From Eublepharis macularius (taxonomy: Eukaryota > Chordata > Lepidosauria > Squamata > Eublepharidae): a stretch of DNA of 64,000 bases. Below are positions 10,801 to 22,975 of the stretch, one piece after another. Both the position numbers and the translations under genes were made by a program. Each line of letters opens with the position of its first letter. Position 1 is the stretch's first letter. The stretch covers positions 8,248,501-8,312,500 of the forward strand of contig NC_072798.1 in the NCBI RefSeq assembly GCF_028583425.1, given 5' to 3'. The notes beneath the pieces were generated by a model. It did no database searches, was not told the origin of the DNA, and saw only the letters and a list, made by a program, of their open reading frames with translations.

Positions 10801-13800
10801 GAAGAACTTGAGCTACTTACCTATATCACTGGACATATATTCCAGAATTTCAAAATTCCATTTTTTATATGCAGCATAGCGCTGATACATGTCAAACATC
10901 TCTGCTGTGAACAGCATTGCTTCTTGCCCCCCAACTCCAGCAGTCGCTTCTAGGATGACATCACTTTCATCTGTTTCTTCTGAAGGAATCAAATGCAACA
11001 CTACCTGCAACATACAACAGCATGACCTTTAAACTTTTTTTTTTTTACTAACAGTAAATTATCTTTCACCTGACTTGCGTATCTTATTGGAATGGCATAA
11101 AGTAAAACCACTAGTACATATGTACATTTATTATGGCAGTTCTTCAGTATGCCTCTGGTATTTGCTAATGTTAGTAACTCTCCTCTAATTCAGCAAATAA
11201 GGCCTCCCTCCACCACAGACCAGTTCTAGTATTTACAGCTACACATTTTACATCATTCACAAGTACCATCATTCACTTTATAGCAAAGGGAAACCAGGTT
11301 AGGCAGTGCCGTTAGTTGGTTTACTTCAGCAACAACAGGAAGCCTTAAAGCTTCATGCCCCTGCTGCCATTGAACACTTTCATATAACGATATTCCTTAA
11401 AATGACGGTGGGACCCTATCTGAATGGTCTATTGCACCTCCATTACCCATCCAACAACCACAGAGTTTCCTCTCCATCACAATACAAGATCTTGGCACTT
11501 GTTGGCTCAGAACAAGGGGAGTATTTTTAAAACTGCACAATGAACACCTGTAATTCACTGCTGAAAGATGTGGAGACAATTTGCTTAAAGGGGTAGAGAA
11601 TTTCAAGAAAAATAGGTCTGTCAGTACTTGTTATCTAAGATAGCTCTGTGACTATAAGCTATAAAATGCTGGAAACAAGGAAAAGTTTCATGCTCTTCTT
11701 GAGTATCCACAAGTATCTACCTGGTCATTAATGAAAACAAAATACTAGTCTAAATAGACTAGAATATCTGATCTAGAAAGCCAGTTCTTAAGATTCTCAA
11801 AATTATTATATAGAATAAATTTCAGATTGGGGTGTGGCGATTAGAATGTCAGACCAGGATCTGTAAGACTCAGGCTCAAATTCCCGTTCTGTCATGGAAG
11901 CTTGCTACGTGACCTCGGTCCAGTCATACACCTTCAGCCTAACCTACCTTAAAGTATAGAGTGGAGGAAGTGAGAACAGTGTAAACCAGTTTGGGTCTTT
12001 ATTGGGCAGAATGGTGGGATTCAAGTGAACAATGTACTCTACTTTTTTAATAGTCAGATTTGACTGAATTACTCCCATGTCCTCATCAATTTCCCCACAA
12101 TTCAAATTTTCATCTGGGAACAATAACTGTTCCATGGCAAGTTTCCGTGTCATCTGCTGTGCTAGATTTCTCACCACAGCCCTTAGTTCATCTTTCATAC
12201 CCCTAAAATCACTTTAAATGTGACTTACACAATATGGATCCCTTGACATACATTTTCAACATACCACCCCCCCCCACCCCACCCCCGGAGCTAATTACCC
12301 ATGTGACCCAAATATTACTGAATGGAGGGGAGGAAGAAATCAGCTTTGCAGTAGCAACCACACTTCAAAAGGTGGTATACGTCCAAGAGAGAGAGATACT
12401 CTATTTGGGAAATATGAAACTCCTCCATTGCTGAATATTTGTTATTAAGGAAACTGTATTAACCAGAAGACTGATGGTTGTTGTGGGTTTTCCGGGCTGT
12501 ATTGCCGTGGTCTTGGCATTGTAGTTCCTGACGTTTCGCCAGCAGCTGTGGCTGGCATCTTCAGAGGTGTAGCACCAAAAGACAGAGATCTCTCAGTGTC
12601 ACAGTGTGGAAAAGATGTTGGCAGGTCATTTATATCTACTCAGGAGGGGTGGGGTTGAGCTGAGTCATCCTGTAAGAGATGTAACTAGAAGACTCTCTGT
12701 ATGCCTTTGTTCACCAGGACGACCACACTCTTTCTAGGGAACATTTATTCATAGAGATTAATTCCTGACCTTTAATATGACAAAACATGGGTGCTATTGA
12801 TTGTATGGCAGGTATCTTTTCCTCCACTCTGCTGGACAGTACTTGAAAAGTATGATGAGACTGTGTCATGTTATGAAGGAAAGATGAAGTAATGTAGTGA
12901 CAGCTGTATGTTTTCTTCAATGTGTCATCCAGCCCCAAGACACCGCTCAATGAGAAACACCTATACGAGTATCCAGTGGAGTTTAAATGTACACTACCTA
13001 GTTAATTATGGATAATTAGCCACTCCAAAGAGCGAGGATTTGAACCTGGGCCTTCCAGATTCTAATCTACAGCCACTACACTATGTTGACTAGGCAAAAT
13101 AGTATTTCATATCCCTTCTGACTGATAAAATAGGGTTGCACTTGCCTGTAACTGTTGTCCATCGAGTGTCTTCCATGCGGGCACACATGGGACTGTGCAG
13201 GCCAGCTGCGGAGGTTCAGTCTGACAACATTTTCTAGACCCCCTCCCCTCAGTATGAGTTGGCCTTTCCTGGCCAAACCTACATGCAACCAGGATGGGGG
13301 GGAGAGTGCTCCTCCTTCAGTCCCTGCAGCTGTCCTGGGACTACCCAGAGGACATGAAGATACAAACACTATGGCTAAACCTGTTAAAAGTTACAATTTA
13401 ATCCTTGCTCTTCAGCAATGACAAATGAACGCTTACAGGATTGTGAATGAAATACCTGGCGTTTTAATTCTGCTATCTCTTGGTAACAGGAAGCAACTTC
13501 TTTTTCTGCAAGCTTCCGCAAATCTTCGTTTTCATCTAGAACAATATAGTCTATTAATTTGTAGCCGCAGGAGTTTATATTTTTTTCATTAACATCACTG
13601 CTACAAATACTGTGTTAAACTTCATAGCCACATTCCTGTCAGAAAACATTCATCCTTTGTTGTTTCTACGTTTGGAGCATGTACTAACATATTGCAATTC
13701 TGTTCCATGCAGTAAAAGTGAATGCTATGTAGACTGGTCCCTAGCTCCTAAACACATTTATCCCAAAGATCCACGAACATCCATAGGATTGCAGTTTGAA

Positions 13801-16038
13801 GCTTCGTATCATATTCCTTAACAGATGAAATGAATTCCTAGGAAATAAACCTGACTTTCAACTATGTATGTTTAGGGTAAAAGATATCGTCTGATCCTCT
13901 CCTACACAATTAATAGTAAATTTTTGTTTTTAAGGTCTGATAGAAATATTTTTGCCTGCTATATTCTTTAAAATGTGTTTAAATGTTTTTCTTATAAATG
14001 TTTTTCAAGTGGCCATTTTCATCCGATTGATCCATCCAATTGATCCATGATAAATTGATAATGGCTAATCTCTTCATTCAATAATTCAGATTGTATTACA
14101 GACATCTAATGTGATTACTGCTGACACCTGGACACAATGCGCCTGGTCTCAGTGCTTGGAAATCACTGAAATTTACATTTCATACCACCTCATAGCCCAC
14201 CCCTGACCCTTGGATCAGTCACTCACTCTCACCCTAACCTGTCCCAATGGCTGTTGGGATGATAAAATGGAGGGAGAATGATGCTGTAACCCCATTTGGT
14301 CCCCACTAAGGAGAAAACCAAAGTATAAATATCCCATGAAATAAATAAAGTGATGTGGGAGTGGCCATACAACTACTTTCTCCAGTTATATTCCTGTATC
14401 TGTGGAGGCCATCACCTTCAGGTCCTGGTCTGTGAACTTCCGAGAGACACCTGGCTGGCTACTGATGACCACACCATGTTGAATTAGATGGGACTTCAGG
14501 TTTTGCCAGACAAAGATAGCACAGACAACGAATTATTATTTAATTAATTGTGCAAATAGGAGATAGCAGATCCATGATGATCTCTAAACATTTTTCTTAA
14601 AATTAAAAACAGCTGCAGGAAGGTATAATTTCAGTGGTATACGAAGGCATCATTAATTGATGGATGGCCCTACTTAACAACTGCACATCTATCAGATAAT
14701 TAAAAGCAAGGGTTCCACAAAGACACATTACCCAAGGCTTGCCGGCCCCAATAAAGAACCTCATTGGTTTTGGAGGTAAAATCTATTTCACGGTGGGGGA
14801 GGAGCAGGGACAGCCAGCACATAGGCCAGGACTTTGTACAATATACTCCTCCATCTGCAGTTATATTTATTTTCATTTACTTCATCTATATCCTGTCTTT
14901 TTTCATAACGGGGATCCAAAACAGCTTACATCATTCTCCCCTACTCCACTTTATCCTCACAACAATCATATGAGAGGTTAAGTTGAAAATGTGTGACAGG
15001 CCCAAAGTCATCTGTGTGCTTCCATGGCAGAGCAGTGATTCAAATCTGGGTCTCCCAGATCTTAGTTTAAAACTCTAACCACTACTGTTGAACAGTAGCA
15101 AGTATCTGGACCTGCCTGACTCATGTAAATTGCGCGGTATTAAATCGCCCAATGGTTGCTGCTATCCCTTGCCCTGATCAGCCCTCCCTCAAAGGTCAAA
15201 ACAGCTATGGAAAGGGCCCTTCCCCTTTACTGAAAAAACCAAAGCTGAAAAGCCTGGTGATACTGTTGCCATCACCTCACAACCCCCACTGAAGGCATTT
15301 CTTTCTCCAAGCTGTAGGTGCTACTTTTATTATTGGGGGGAAGGTGAGATGTGCAAACCTTGGGCATCTTGCCCTATTTCATGCACTGGATTTCCACAGA
15401 CTTGGCAATGTTGTAAATTAGATGTTTTTATATTTTAATCTCACTTGGCAGTTAAGAACGGCTCATGGGAATGTGAAAAACCAATGCAAATTCCATCATG
15501 TTGCATGGGAAGAACGTTCTTAGCCGAGGCAGACCAGGACCAGATGGGAGAGTACCTAGCAGCACCCTCTCCCTCTTCAGAAAGTAGCGGGATAGGAGAA
15601 ATGGGTCTCGATTGGGATGGAGTGAGAAGCAAGCATCACCTGCTGAATTTTTGCCGGGCAGCAAAACCCCCTATATAACACAGACGACTCTGCTGTCATG
15701 CACAAGCAGCGGGCAGTGCCCCTGGAAGCAAAAGGCGCCGCCGAGGGCTCACCTTCCTGTGCCAGGCGCTCCGTCTCACGCAGTTCCTGCTCCTTGGCCC
15801 CCAAGAGGCGAATCAGCGCTGTTAACTGTGGCCGGGGACTGCTGCAATGCTCGGGCTGTTGCTGCCGCTCCATGAAGCGCTGCAGAGCCGGCATAGCGAA
15901 CAGTTCGTGCAGGTTAGGCAGACTGGTGAGCGAGCAACAAGTCGGGTTCTGCCAGCCCAGCCTCCACACGAGAATGGCAGAAAGGCCACATTGTCTCCTT
16001 CGCCGCCACAACAGACTCGGTACCCGACAGCGCCACAT
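7855..16038 (-). CDS. MTRF1L: Mitochondrial translational release factor 1-like (MTRF1L / mtRF1a)
   Basis: Seven coding exons, all with AG/GT borders and matching phases: 15753-16038, 13456-13535, 10821-11004, 9888-10051, 9545-9662, 9162-9298 and 7855-8070. They give 394 residues against about 380 in human. This class I release factor reads UAA/UAG in the mitochondrial ribosome and triggers peptidyl-tRNA hydrolysis. The codon-recognition PxT motif is P215-K-T217 within [15 protein letters not shown]. The catalytic GGQ is residues 259-261 within [19 protein letters not shown]. The N-terminal segment ([13 protein letters not shown]) and the C-terminal [12 protein letters not shown] also match the family. 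I chose the ATG at 16038 ([15 protein letters not shown]) because it gives a basic, Arg-rich mitochondrial presequence and human-like length; an in-frame ATG 93 bp upstream exists. The C-terminus (SESGPTRLS) extends a few residues past human. The frame is intact and probably functional. Confidence 0.95.
8851..8876. repeat. (CA)n microsatellite
   Basis: Uninterrupted CA dinucleotides in the last intron of MTRF1L. Confidence 0.9.
10581..10717. repeat. Short palindromic MITE (TGATTCCGCACG ends)
   Basis: The left end TGATTCCGCACGCATTGGAT and the right end, read in reverse (TGATTCCGCACACGTTGGAT), are inverted repeats continuing into AATGCACTT. The centre contains GTTCCGCACAC. A related copy lies at 63.83-63.97 kb. 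It sits in an MTRF1L intron. The superfamily is unknown. Confidence 0.75.
11830..11950 (+). mobile_element. tRNA-derived SINE fragment
   Basis: Has the SINE layout 'GATTAGAATGTCAGACC', 'GGCTCAAATTCCC' (B-box-like) and 'GTGACCTCGGTCCAGTCA', followed by 'CCTAACCTACCTT'. A degenerate copy in an MTRF1L intron. Confidence 0.6.
12478..12700 (-). mobile_element. Penelope-like element terminal fragment
   Basis: Read on the minus strand, the piece ends with ACCACGGCAATACAGCCCGG and AAAACCCACAACAACCATC, the usual tail of an abundant reptile PLE repeat, preceded by a hammerhead motif. PLEs are known to carry dimeric hammerheads in their terminal repeats. Only the end is present; no reverse transcriptase is seen. 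Confidence 0.6.
12527..12567 (-). ncRNA. Hammerhead ribozyme motif (PLE type)
   Basis: On the minus strand: stem I CCU, core CUGAAGA (fits CUGANGA), one extra U, stem II GCCAGC/GCUGGC (six pairs), core GAA, then palindromic ACGU, C at the cleavage position, and stem I partner AGG. Stem III would form only between two copies through ACGU, as in PLE dimeric hammerheads. All core bases are present. Activity is not known. Confidence 0.6.
13020..13375 (-). repeat. SINE head and adjoining reptile repeat
   Basis: Positions 13020-13090 are a reversed tRNA-SINE head (GAGGATTTGAACCTGGGCC, then TCTAATC and CACTACACTA). Positions 13150-13375 look like another dispersed repeat (TGTCTTCCATGCGGGCACAC ... 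GAGGACATGAAG). Short open frames here are incidental. Confidence 0.45.
14860..15090 (-). mobile_element. Sauria-type tRNA SINE, reversed
   Basis: In reverse orientation the usual order is seen: tRNA-like head (reverse of GATTCAAATCTGGGTCTCCC and CTCTAACCACTAC), central domain (reverse of CCTCACAACAATCATATG) and tail (CTGTCTTTTTTCATAACGG). It lies in MTRF1L intron 1. Confidence 0.65.
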
Positions 16039-16630
16039 GCCGAGAACAGCCAAGGCCTGGGCTATGAGGAACCCGGTTCCGGTCACCAAGCAAGTAACTT
16101 CCGGAAACAAATCCACCGGCTCTTCATTCAAGAGACAGGGAATTAACTAGACACCACCCGCTTCTGGTTCTCATTTGATCAAATGGCATTTTTGGGGCAG
16201 AAACAATAATGGACGGCCGCCATCTGCTTGTCCCTCTTGACGATTCACTTTTAAAACAAAAAGCAAGGCAAAATAATGAAATACTTAAAAATAAGTTACA
16301 GCTTTGGGAAGGGTTGGCCAAAACCCATGACTGCCACACGGACATGGTCCTGGCCAATTAGTTTAAAAGAATTGGCATGTAGTGCTTACTTTAAACCTTT
16401 TATAATTAAAGGAATATTTTTTAATAAATAGCTAAAGTAACTGGTACTTGTTAGTAGGATTTTGTGCCTTCCTTTCCCATGCAGTCAAGAGCCTCTGCAC
16501 ACACATTTATGACTATTGGCCTGAAGATGAAATTATTTTAAATGCAGCATTGATTCTGATTGTTCCCCCATTTTTCTTTATATAATGCTATTTTTCTGGA
16601 TCTGTGTGGCACAGTTGAGCACAAAATAAT
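16039..16630. other. MTRF1L upstream region
   Basis: Contains the MTRF1L 5' flank; the GC content falls quickly beyond about 16.2 kb. No TATA box or divergent gene could be recognised. The stretch 16.2-16.63 kb is AT-rich unique-looking DNA. Confidence 0.4.
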
Positions 16631-19190
16631 AGAATGGTTTTGTGGCATACTAACAAAACAAAAGGCTGTCATATTATATATCATGTCCTAGTCCACAGAC
16701 AGCAACAAAACAATCATGAATCCAACAAATAGCGCTGCTGCCACAGCACAAAAAAGCATGGATCCTCATGGAAGCTTGATTTTTACGTGGGACCACTCAA
16801 AATCCACCATACAATAGCAGATAATGTAGATTGCCACAAATGGAACTAAAAAATTCAGCCATCTACTGCTTCGTGGCACTGCCACGGCGCAAACACATGG
16901 TTCAAAAGCATGAATCCTCCTGGATCCTCTGGATTTTTAAATGGAGCCAGCCAAAATCCACCATACAATCCCAAAACATGTCCATTGCCACAAATGGGAC
17001 AAAAAAATCAGCCATCCACCGTTTCGTGGCACCCCCACAGTGCAAAAAACTGGTTCAAAATCACAGATCCTCATGGATCCCCTCAATTTTTACATAGGGC
17101 CAGCCAAAATCCACTAAACAGTCCCAGATAATGTCCATTGCCACAAATGGCACTAAAAAATTCAGCCATCTACCGCTTCGTGGCCCTGCCACGGCGCAAA
17201 CGCATAGTTCAAAAGCATGAATCCTCATGGATCCTTTGGATTTTTAAATGGAGCCAGCCAAAATCCATCATACAATCCCAAAACATGTCCATAGCCACAA
17301 ATGGGACAAAAAAAAAATCAGCCATCCACTGCTTCGTGGCACCCCCACAGTGCAAAAAATTGGTTCGAAATCACAGATCCTCATGGTTCCTCTCGATTTT
17401 TACATACGGCCTGCCAAAATCCACTAAACAGTCCCAGATAATGTCCATTGCCACAAATGGCACCAAAAAATTCAGCCATCTACCGCTTCGTGGCACCGCC
17501 ACGGCACAAACACATGGTTCAAAAGCATGAATCCTCATGGATCCTCTGGATTTTTAAATGGAGCCAGCCAAAATCCACCATACAATCCCAAAACATGTCC
17601 ATAGCCACAAATGGGACAAAAAAAATCAGCCATCCACAATTTCGTGGCACCCACACAGAGCAAAAATCTGGTTCAAAATCACAGATCCTCATGGATGCTC
17701 TCAATTTTTACACAGGGCCAGCCAAAATCCACTAAACAGACCCAGATAATGTCCATTGCCACAAATGGCACCAAAAAATTCAGCCATCTACCGCTTCGTG
17801 GCACCGCCACGGCGCAAACACATGGTTCAAAAGCATGAATCCTCTGGATTTTTAAATGGAGCCAGCCAAAATCCACCATACAATCCCAAAACATGTCCAT
17901 TGCCACAAATGGGACAAAAAAAATCAGCCCTCCACTGCTTCGTGGCACCCCCACAGTGCAAAAAATTGGTTCGAAATCACAGATCCTCATGGTTCCTCTC
18001 GATTTTTACATACGGCCTGCCAAAATCTACTAAACAGTCCCAGATAATGTCCATTGCCACAAATGGCACCAAAAAATTCAGCCATCTACCGCTTCGTGGC
18101 ACCGCCACGGCACAAACACATGGTTCAAAAGCATGAATCCTCATGGATCCTCTGGATTTTTAAATGGAGCCAGCCAAAATCCACCATACAATCCCAAAAC
18201 ATGTCCATAGCCACAAATGGGACAAAAAAAATCAGCCATCCACAATTTCGTGGCACCCACACAGAGCAAAAAACTGGTTCAAAATCACAGATCCTCATGG
18301 ATGCTCTCAATTTTTACACAGGGCCAGCCAAAATCCACTAAACAGACCCAGATAATGTCCATTGCCACAAATGGCACCAAAAAATTCAGCCATCTACCGC
18401 TTTGTGTCACCGCCACGGCGCAAACACATGGTTCAAAAGCATGAATCCTCTGGATTTTTAAATGGAGCCAGCCAAAATCCACCATACAATCCCAAAACAT
18501 GTCCATTGCCACAAATGGGACAAAAAAATCAGCCCTCCACTGCTTCGTGGCACCCCCACAGTGCAAGAACCTAGTTCAAAATCACAGATCCTCATGGATC
18601 CCCTCAATTTTTACATAGGGCCAGCCAAAATCCACTAAACAGTCCCAGATAATGTCCATTGCCACAAATGGCACCAAAAAATTCAGCCATCTACTGCTTC
18701 GTGGCACCACCACGGCGCAAACACATGGTTCAAAAGCATGAATCCTCATGGATCCTCTGGATTTTTAAATGGGGCCAGCCAAAATCCACCATACAATCCC
18801 AAAACATGTCCATCGCCACGAATGGGACAAAAAAAATCAGCCATCCACTTCTTCGTGGCACCCCCACAGTGCAAAAAATTGGTTCAAAATCACAGATCCT
18901 CATGGATCGTCTTGATTTTTACATAGGGCCACTCAAAATCCACTAAACAGTCCCAGATAATGTCAATTTCCACAAATAGCACTAAAAAAATCAGCCATCT
19001 ACCACTTCGTGGCACCGCCACGGCACAAACACATGGTTCAAAAGCATGAATCCTCATGGATCCTCTGGATTTTTAAATGGAACCAGCCAAAACCCACCAT
19101 ACAATCCCAAAACATGTCCATTGCCACAAATGGGACAAAAAAAATCAGCCATCCACTGCTTCGTGGCACCCCCCACAGTGGAAACAATAA
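16631..19190 (+). repeat. Satellite array B with higher-order structure
   Basis: Same ~153-bp monomer family as 1-5.1 kb. It begins with the cap (AGGCTGTCATATTATATATC, then CAGCAACAAAACAATCATG) at about 16.66-16.72 kb. Monomers alternate between two types. One has AAATGGAGCCAGCC with CATACAATCCCAAAACATG; the other has TACATAGGGCCAGCC with CTAAACAGTCCCAGATAATG. The alternation gives a ~306-bp dimer, seen as repeats of GCATGAATCCTC near 16.91, 17.21, 17.53, 17.83, 18.13, 18.44, 18.73 and 19.04 kb. The array stops abruptly at CACCCCCCACAGTGG. Confidence 0.9.
17448..18659 (+). repeat. 606-bp tetrameric higher-order satellite unit, two copies
   Basis: The segments 17448-18053 and 18054-18659 are almost identical over 606 bp, that is four monomers or two dimers. 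Shared private features include CACAATTTCGTGGCACCCAC and a shortened GCATGAATCCTCTGG in the third monomer. Neighbouring units are clearly less alike, so this is a recent duplication of a four-monomer block. Confidence 0.85.
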
Positions 19191-20085
19191 ACATGTATGA
19201 GATCATGTGGGGGGGAACCCTTTGTAGGTTGTAACTAATGCAGAGACCGGTCAGCACAAAGAACCTTGTATATAAAGAGCCCAAAGATGCTTTCAAAGCT
19301 GCCAGTTCTCTTAGTTATGCAGATTAAGAACGGGTTAGAACAATGAGAGTTTTCACATTCTTTGTAAACTGGGTCCAGCTGCACAGGTAACAGCAGAATA
19401 CAGAGAGCAGAATACAGAGAGACAATATAAACATATCCATTCCTCAGCTGGTCAAACTTGGGGTTTTTTAATGGATTCTAGTTATCATAGCTTAATATAT
19501 GTTAACTGGAAACAATGCTGTTTTGAATGGGAATGACTTGCTGGGAGTACTATCTCTATATACTAGCTGCAGCCTTAGTTGAGACAGGTTTCATGGGACA
19601 GCACCCTAAAGGCTTCATATGTAGTGTAATTTTGGAATATTGAAACAAAATACTACTTTTTAAATCATGCTCTCTCAAGGTGACTTAGTTTGAGCCCTTG
19701 TTTTGCATTTTTTAAAAGTAAAACATCAAAGTAGAATGATATGGGTTTTGGAAATTAATGGGATTACTTTTAATTACTTTTATAACTGGAATATTTTTAT
19801 GAGAGACAAATAACCAAAACCTTTACTTTTTAAGTTAATGCAAAGCTGTTCTTTGTTGTTCTTCCACAAATGCACAAAAGGTAGGATCCATGTCCATTTG
19901 AATACTACCCTACTGTAATCATTCGCCCTTGCCAAGTAGTCAATGATTACAAAACTGTGGTATTCAAGTATGTGTGGATACAGCAAATGCCATTTTTTTA
20001 AAAATAAAAAGACAATAGTTTTTTTAATAGAAAAATGTTATTCAGAAAAATATATTATTCAAAAAAGCAGCTAAGCTACTTTGGC
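19191..20085. other. AT-rich spacer between satellite arrays
   Basis: No exon, RNA gene or named repeat is recognised between arrays B and C. Confidence 0.5.
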
Positions 20086-21535
20086 ACAGTTGAAATTTTT
20101 TTTGTTAACAAAATACAGATCCTCATGAATTCATGTGATTATTTTTATATTGAAATAAAACAAAAAGGCTGTCATATTATATCAATTCCTTATCTATAAA
20201 CACCACCTAAACAATCATGTACCCACCAATCTGTGGCACCACCATGGTGCAAAAACAAACTTAAAGAGCACAGATCCTCTTGATTTTTACATAGGGCCAT
20301 ACAAAATCCACTATACAGTCCCAGATCATGTCTATTGCCACAAATGGCACCAAAAAAAACAAGCAACCATGACTTTGTGACACTGCCACAGCACAGAAAC
20401 ATGGTTCAAAATCCCGGATCCTCATGATTTTTACATGGGGCCATCCAAAATCCACATACAAGCTCAGATCATGTCCACTGCCATAAATGGCACCCAAAAA
20501 ACCAGGCAACCATGCTTCGTGGCACCTCTACGGTACAAAAACATGGTGCAAAAGCACGGATCCTCATGGATACTCTTGACTTTTACATGGGGCCATCCAA
20601 AATCCACCATACAATCCCAGATCATGTTTCTTGCCACAAATTGCACCCAAAAATCAGGCACCCACCACTTCGTGGCACTGCTAAATGACAAAAACATGGT
20701 TCATAAGCATGGGTCCTCATGGATCTTCTTGATGTTTATATGAGGCTACCCAAAATCCACCATACAATCCTAGATCAGATCTATCGTCATAAATGGCACC
20801 CAAAAAATCAGGCAACCACGCTTCATGGCACTGCCACGGTATAAAAATATGGTTCCAAAACACGGATCCTCACAGATCCCCTTGATTTTTACATACGGCC
20901 ACACAAAGTCCACTATACAATGCCAGATCATGTCTATTGCCACAAATGGCACCAAAAAAATTAGGCACCCACCACTTCAAAGCACTGCTATGGCACAAAA
21001 ACATGGTTCAAGAACACAGACCCTCATGGATCCTCTTGATTTTTACAAAGAGCCACCCCAAATCCACCATACAATCCAGATTATGTCTATTGCCACAAAT
21101 GGCACCAAGGTAGTCACTGATTCGTAGCACTGCTACAGCACAAAAACATGCTTAAAATCCACAGATCCTCTTGATATTTACAGAGCCACCCAAAATCCAT
21201 CATACAATCCCAGATCATGTCTATTGCCACAAATGGCACCAAAAAAAATCAGGCACCCACCACTTTGTGGCACCGCCACAGCACAAAAGCCTGTTTCAAA
21301 ACCACGGATCCTCATGGATTCTCTTTTATTTTTACATGGGGCCACGCAGAATCCACCATGCAATCCCAGATCATGTCCATTGCCACAAATGGCACCAAAA
21401 CTCAGGCAACCACCATTTCGTGGCACCGTCGCAGCGCAAAAACATGGTTCAAAAGCACGGATTCTCATGGACCCTCTTGATTTTTACCACCCAAAATCCA
21501 CCATACAATCCCAGATAATGTCTATTGCCAAAGTC
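20086..21535 (+). repeat. Satellite array C, ~150-bp monomers
   Basis: About nine diverged monomers of the same family. The left flank (ATCCTCATGAATTCATG, then AACAAAAAGGCTGTCATATT) is the reverse complement of the outer flank of array A' at 5.02-5.09 kb. Monomers carry CACCCACCACTTCGTGGCAC and ATCATGTCTATTGCC and form a subfamily distinct from array B. The array ends at TGTCTATTGCC before AAAGTCAGG. Confidence 0.88.
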
Positions 21536-22500
21536 AGGAATACATAGAGGCATGTTCATTTTGTGCCCTATGACAACGTATGTCTGAGAAATACCTGTCC
21601 ATAGGCTTTTCCTTGATAAAGTAGAAAAATAGTTATCTCCATATATGATCTTATCAACACAACCGTATGTATATTTGATGAGGTGTGCTACCAATATTCA
21701 TCTTAATCCAGAATTATGCACTCAAGTGTTTCTGCCTCTCCAAATCCCTAAAATAACTAGGGCAAAGCAACAAAATGTTTCATTTACAAAATTAAAAAAT
21801 GAGCAAAATATAAAATCTAGAAAATCAAAACTAAGTCATTGCCATTTAAGACATATGTTGCAACTAATCTGTCTTGCATATTCTGAGACTTGAAATATTT
21901 GAACAAAAATGTGCCTGCTGCATTTCAGAAAATTTGTGCTGTAGAATGTATATAGATAGGTATAGATATATATACACACCCCTTTAAAAATGTTCCCTTT
22001 AAGTGCCAGCTATTTAAAGTTCAAATAACTACATCTTTATCATGGAAAACAAATTATGCCATAGGATTTGATGAATTGTTTCCTCTTTCTGGTTTTCATT
22101 TATCTGAATAAAAATATACATGGAATCTACTATACAGGTCAATGTTTTACACAGATACAGAAAAAATGAGAATGATTTAACTTGTATGTCATAAATGCCT
22201 TATGTAAATATCTTGTATCTTTATTGTAGGAGGAACGACAAAAAAGAAATAAGATTTTAACTAAGTCTTTTGTTGTTGCAATCTATTCCACTTTTGCCTT
22301 AAAAACACCCTCAAGTAGCCAGGTGTCATGTTTTTTAAGGAGAGGGTGAAGTGTATTACATAGTGAGGTAGCCAACAAAGAATGAATGTAAACATAATCA
22401 AATGTAATAAAAACAATCATTTGTATTTTATTAGAACTCCTGGCCGCCTGCATAACTTTCCCCAAGAGCTGGGGCTGTTACGGTACCCTCTGTATTGCTA
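21536..22500. other. Unassigned AT-rich intergenic DNA
   Basis: No supported feature. A short TATAGATAGGTATAGATATA stretch near 21950 is simple sequence. Confidence 0.5.
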
Positions 22501-22504
22501 TAAA

Positions 22505-22720
22505 ATAGGGATGTGCACTTCCGGTTTCAGATTCGGGAAAAATATCCGAATCTGGCCCGATTCAGAAATACAGAAGCACAGCTTTCCAAAGCAATTTGGG
22601 TTGCTTCGGAAAGCTTTAGGAGCAGCCAGCGGCACTTTGCAAACAGCCAGCAAAATTCTGAGTAACTCACTACAACCACCTCCCTTCCTCCTCCTGTCTG
22701 GTAAAAAAAGGTGGGAAGAT
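22505..22720 (+). repeat. Dispersed repeat with internal inverted segment
   Basis: AGGGATGTGCACTTCCGG begins a recognisable dispersed reptile repeat. It holds the inverted pair ATTCGGGAAAAATATCCGAAT and related GCTTTCC/GGAAAGC segments. The class is uncertain, probably a DNA-transposon derivative. Confidence 0.5.
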
Positions 22721-22749
22721 TGAAAGCTTAAGTTTTCTTGCTGTTTGCC

Positions 22750-22975
22750 AAGTTACTTGCAAGGTATAAGGTATGTGATGCTGGAAGAGTTTTATGGATA
22801 TCAAGGCTAACAAAAAAAATTAAAAAGTGGGTTCTAGATCAAATCAAGCCCAAGTTATACCTAGAAACTAAAATAACGAAGCTGAAATTGTTGTATTTTG
22901 GTCATAAACTGAGAATACAAGACTCATTGGAAAAGACAATAATGGAAAGAAAAGTGGAAGACAGTAGGAAAGGAG
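22750..22975 (+). mobile_element. RTE/BovB-like LINE ORF2 C-terminal fragment
   Basis: The translated frame includes ITKLKLLYFGHKLRIQDS, followed by LEKTIMERKVE. This matches the conserved C-terminal 'LKLxYFGHxxRxxDSLEKTxMxGKVEG' region of RTE-clade reverse transcriptases. It is a short decayed piece directly followed by a SINE. A typical RTE tail (AACTTGACAGCACATAG) appears near 24145. Confidence 0.6.

Noticed and set aside
15577-16131. MTRF1L start at the upstream in-frame ATG (16131)
   Set aside because: It would add 31 residues ahead of the Arg-rich presequence and make the N-terminus much longer than in known orthologues. The ATG at 16038 fits better, though the upstream one cannot be excluded.
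16650-21535. CRISPR-like array of direct repeats
   Set aside because: Repeats are contiguous, diverged and ~153 bp with no unique spacers, in an evident vertebrate genome. It is satellite DNA.
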